64,000 nt of DNA from contig JABGUH010000022.1 in NCBI GenBank assembly GCA_018646675.1, positions 62,001-126,000 of the forward strand, in the 5' to 3' direction. This DNA comes from Bdellovibrionales bacterium. Its GTDB lineage: Bacteria; Bdellovibrionota; Bacteriovoracia; Bacteriovoracales; Bacteriovoracaceae. Below are positions 62,572 to 64,000 of the stretch, piece by piece (the first letter of the stretch is position 1; the number at the start of each line of letters is the position of its first letter). Both the position numbers and the translations under genes were made by a program. The notes beneath the pieces are model-generated. The model was not told the DNA's origin, ran no database searches, and saw nothing but the letters and a program-made list of their open reading frames with translations.

Positions 62572-64000
62572 ATGTTAATTTCAATTGATTGGATTAGAGA
62601 CTTTGTTGATATCCCCCAAGACCTAAGTGGGATAGAGTTGGCCGAACGCTTTACCATGGCCTCTGCTGAGGTAGAGCAGGTGGTGGAGAGTGGAAAATTT
62701 TTAAAAGAGCTATTGGTGGCCAAGATCGAGAAGATTGAACCCCACCCTGATGCAGATAAGTTAAATCTTGTTACCTTTGATGCCGGGGTCGGAGAGAGTC
62801 GTCGCGTAGTCTGTGGAGCACCTAACGTGGCCGTGGGGATGAAGGTTCCCTACGCGCCTTTAGGAGTTACTCTGCCGGGTGGTTTTACCCTAGAGCCTAA
62901 AAAAATTCGTGGTGTTTTGTCCGAGGGGATGCTCTGCTCTCGTGAGGAGTTAGGAGTTGCAGGTGACTCCTCCGGTTTGATGGAGCTGGATAGTAGCGCC
63001 ACTATTGGCCAGACGATGCACAGCTATCAAGGTGAGGTGGATGATGTCATCTTGGATGTAGACAATAAGTCACTGACTCACAGACCTGATCTATGGGGCC
63101 ATCACGGAGTTGCCCGTGAGTTTGCCACTATTTTTTCGCTGCCCTTGGGGTGCGTCCATCCCGGAAAAAGTTGCAAGGAATGGCGAACAGAGTTAAGTGC
63201 AAACTTTAACCAACGTCCATCACCGGTAGTCCCCAAGCTTGAAGGGGAGTCAGCCGGAATTCTCTACTATGGTTTATCGCTTTCAAATGTTACGGTCACC
63301 GAAAGTCCTCAGTGGATGCAGCGTCGCCTGACGGCCGTTGGCTTGCGTCCGATTAATAATATTGTTGATATCAGCAACTATGTGATGATGGAGATGGGCC
63401 ATCCGCTACACATCTTTGATCGTGATTTGATCAGTGGTGATCAAGTGGTGATTCACCGTTTGGAACAGGATGAAAAATTTATCACCTTAGATGAGGTCGA
63501 GCGAACCCTGGTTAAGGGTGATACGGTTATTAGTGATCGTAATGGTCCACTAGTGATTGGTGGTATCATGGGTGGGCTAAACAGTGGGGTGACTGAAAAG
63601 ACCACGAACATCTTTATTGAGGTGGCCAACTGGAAACCCAGTGAGGTGCGTCGAACTTCAACTCGCTTAGGGTTGAGAACTGACTCCTCCATGCGCTATG
63701 AGAAGAGTTTAGATAATAAACGTTGCCGTAGAACTCTCTTTCGCACTTTAGAGTTAGTGCTGAAGCTATCACCTGAAGCCAAAGTTGAAGGGCAGCTGGA
63801 GTATGATGGAGTTAATCTCGATGATTACACTCCAACTGTGATTAAAACTTCTGTTGCTAGAATTAACTCCATCCTAGGACATAGTGTTCCCTTCGATCAG
63901 ATTGAGCGAATTTTAACTTCACTGGGTTTTAAATTGGAGAGTGAAGATCAAAAGGAGTTAGTAGTAACAGCTCCCTCCTACCGCGCGACTAAAGATGTTG
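62572..64000 (+). CDS. pheT: Phenylalanyl-tRNA synthetase beta subunit (partial)
   Basis: The gene starts at ATG 62572, 16 bases after pheS, and runs off the right edge after about 476 codons. It reads MLISIDWIRDFVDIP, then a tRNA-binding EMAP-like domain (HPDADKLNLVTFDAG, VCGAPNVAVGMKVP, about 56-110), then the B3/B4 editing domain (RLTAVGLRPINNIVDISNYVM, GHPLHIFD), then the B5 start. The frame is intact over all visible sequence. Confidence 0.95.
   Translation, partial: MLISIDWIRDFVDIPQDLSGIELAERFTMASAEVEQVVESGKFLKELLVAKIEKIEPHPDADKLNLVTFDAGVGESRRVVCGAPNVAVGMKVPYAPLGVTLPGGFTLEPKKIRGVLSEGMLCSREELGVAGDSSGLMELDSSATIGQTMHSYQGEVDDVILDVDNKSLTHRPDLWGHHGVAREFATIFSLPLGCVHPGKSCKEWRTELSANFNQRPSPVVPKLEGESAGILYYGLSLSNVTVTESPQWMQRRLTAVGLRPINNIVDISNYVMMEMGHPLHIFDRDLISGDQVVIHRLEQDEKFITLDEVERTLVKGDTVISDRNGPLVIGGIMGGLNSGVTEKTTNIFIEVANWKPSEVRRTSTRLGLRTDSSMRYEKSLDNKRCRRTLFRTLELVLKLSPEAKVEGQLEYDGVNLDDYTPTVIKTSVARINSILGHSVPFDQIERILTSLGFKLESEDQKELVVTAPSYRATKDV

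Noticed and set aside
1-64000. tRNA or rRNA genes, prophage, or insertion sequence
   Set aside because: No cloverleaf with a recognisable T-loop, no rRNA segment, and no transposase, integrase or phage structural protein was seen. A covariance-model scan could still find a small RNA missed by eye.

Overview
The window is a dense stretch of a Gram-negative bacterial chromosome, with about 62 protein genes and no recognisable rRNA, tRNA, CRISPR array, prophage or transposase. The cell type follows from a Pal/CpoB-type lipoprotein cluster, a FadL/OMPP1-like barrel, heptose and glycosyltransferase genes, and many signal peptides and lipoboxes. The gene mix (leucine dehydrogenase, Gld-type ABC transporter, TIGR03545/TIGR03546 pair, membrane-associated metallophosphatase-cytochrome, many small secreted proteins) suggests a free-living bacterium of the Bdellovibrionota or a related 'deltaproteobacterial' lineage. 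That placement is an inference from gene content only.

Layout. 1-2914: end of a secreted protein gene, leucine dehydrogenase and a CNNM/CorC membrane protein, all on the minus strand. 3181-9750: envelope operon pal, DUF4398-like lipoprotein, cpoB-like gene and a lipoprotein fusing a metallophosphatase to a four-haem cytochrome; then tsaD, rsmA and a FadL-like porin. 9766-14862: smpB, then four tightly packed genes (aldehyde dehydrogenase, glutamine-synthetase-like ligase, Fe-type alcohol dehydrogenase, class I amidotransferase) that look like a gamma-glutamyl amine or amino-alcohol pathway. 14954-21145: small secreted proteins, a NapH/NosR-like iron-sulfur membrane protein, an ECF sigma/anti-sigma/Spy-like operon, a Ca2+/Na+ exchanger and an RNase H-fold protein. 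21142-28722: GHMP kinase, hpt, a YIP1-like protein, a four-gene Gld-type ABC system and ung.

28836-35310 is a plus-strand run: flavin oxidoreductase, thioesterase-like protein, acyltransferase, NrnA, HAD phosphatase, M3 peptidase, acylphosphatase. 35528-44836 holds an Asp-rich lipoprotein, a membrane LuxR regulator, a large secreted protein with a possible BPI/TULIP fold, an alpha/beta-hydrolase lipoprotein with EF-hands, the TIGR03545/03546 pair and glutathione reductase. 44953-57561: penicillin-acylase-like hydrolase, serine acetyltransferase, PilZ-like protein, PhoH, a ClpX-like ATPase lacking the zinc domain, cmk, a heptosyltransferase and an RfaE1-like kinase, an HD-GYP phosphodiesterase, rsmI and a STAS protein. 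57544-64000: the rimM-trmD-SPOUT-rplS-rnhB-yraN operon on the minus strand, diverging from pheS-pheT, which runs off the window.

The most distinctive non-coding signal is a small family of palindromes built on CCAAAAGGT and GGTACC-like cores. Four members each sit directly behind a stop codon, and two of them lie exactly between convergent genes. A second signal is a roughly 29-base promoter-like block shared by two unlinked genes for small secreted proteins. Convergent genes repeatedly abut or overlap at their ends.
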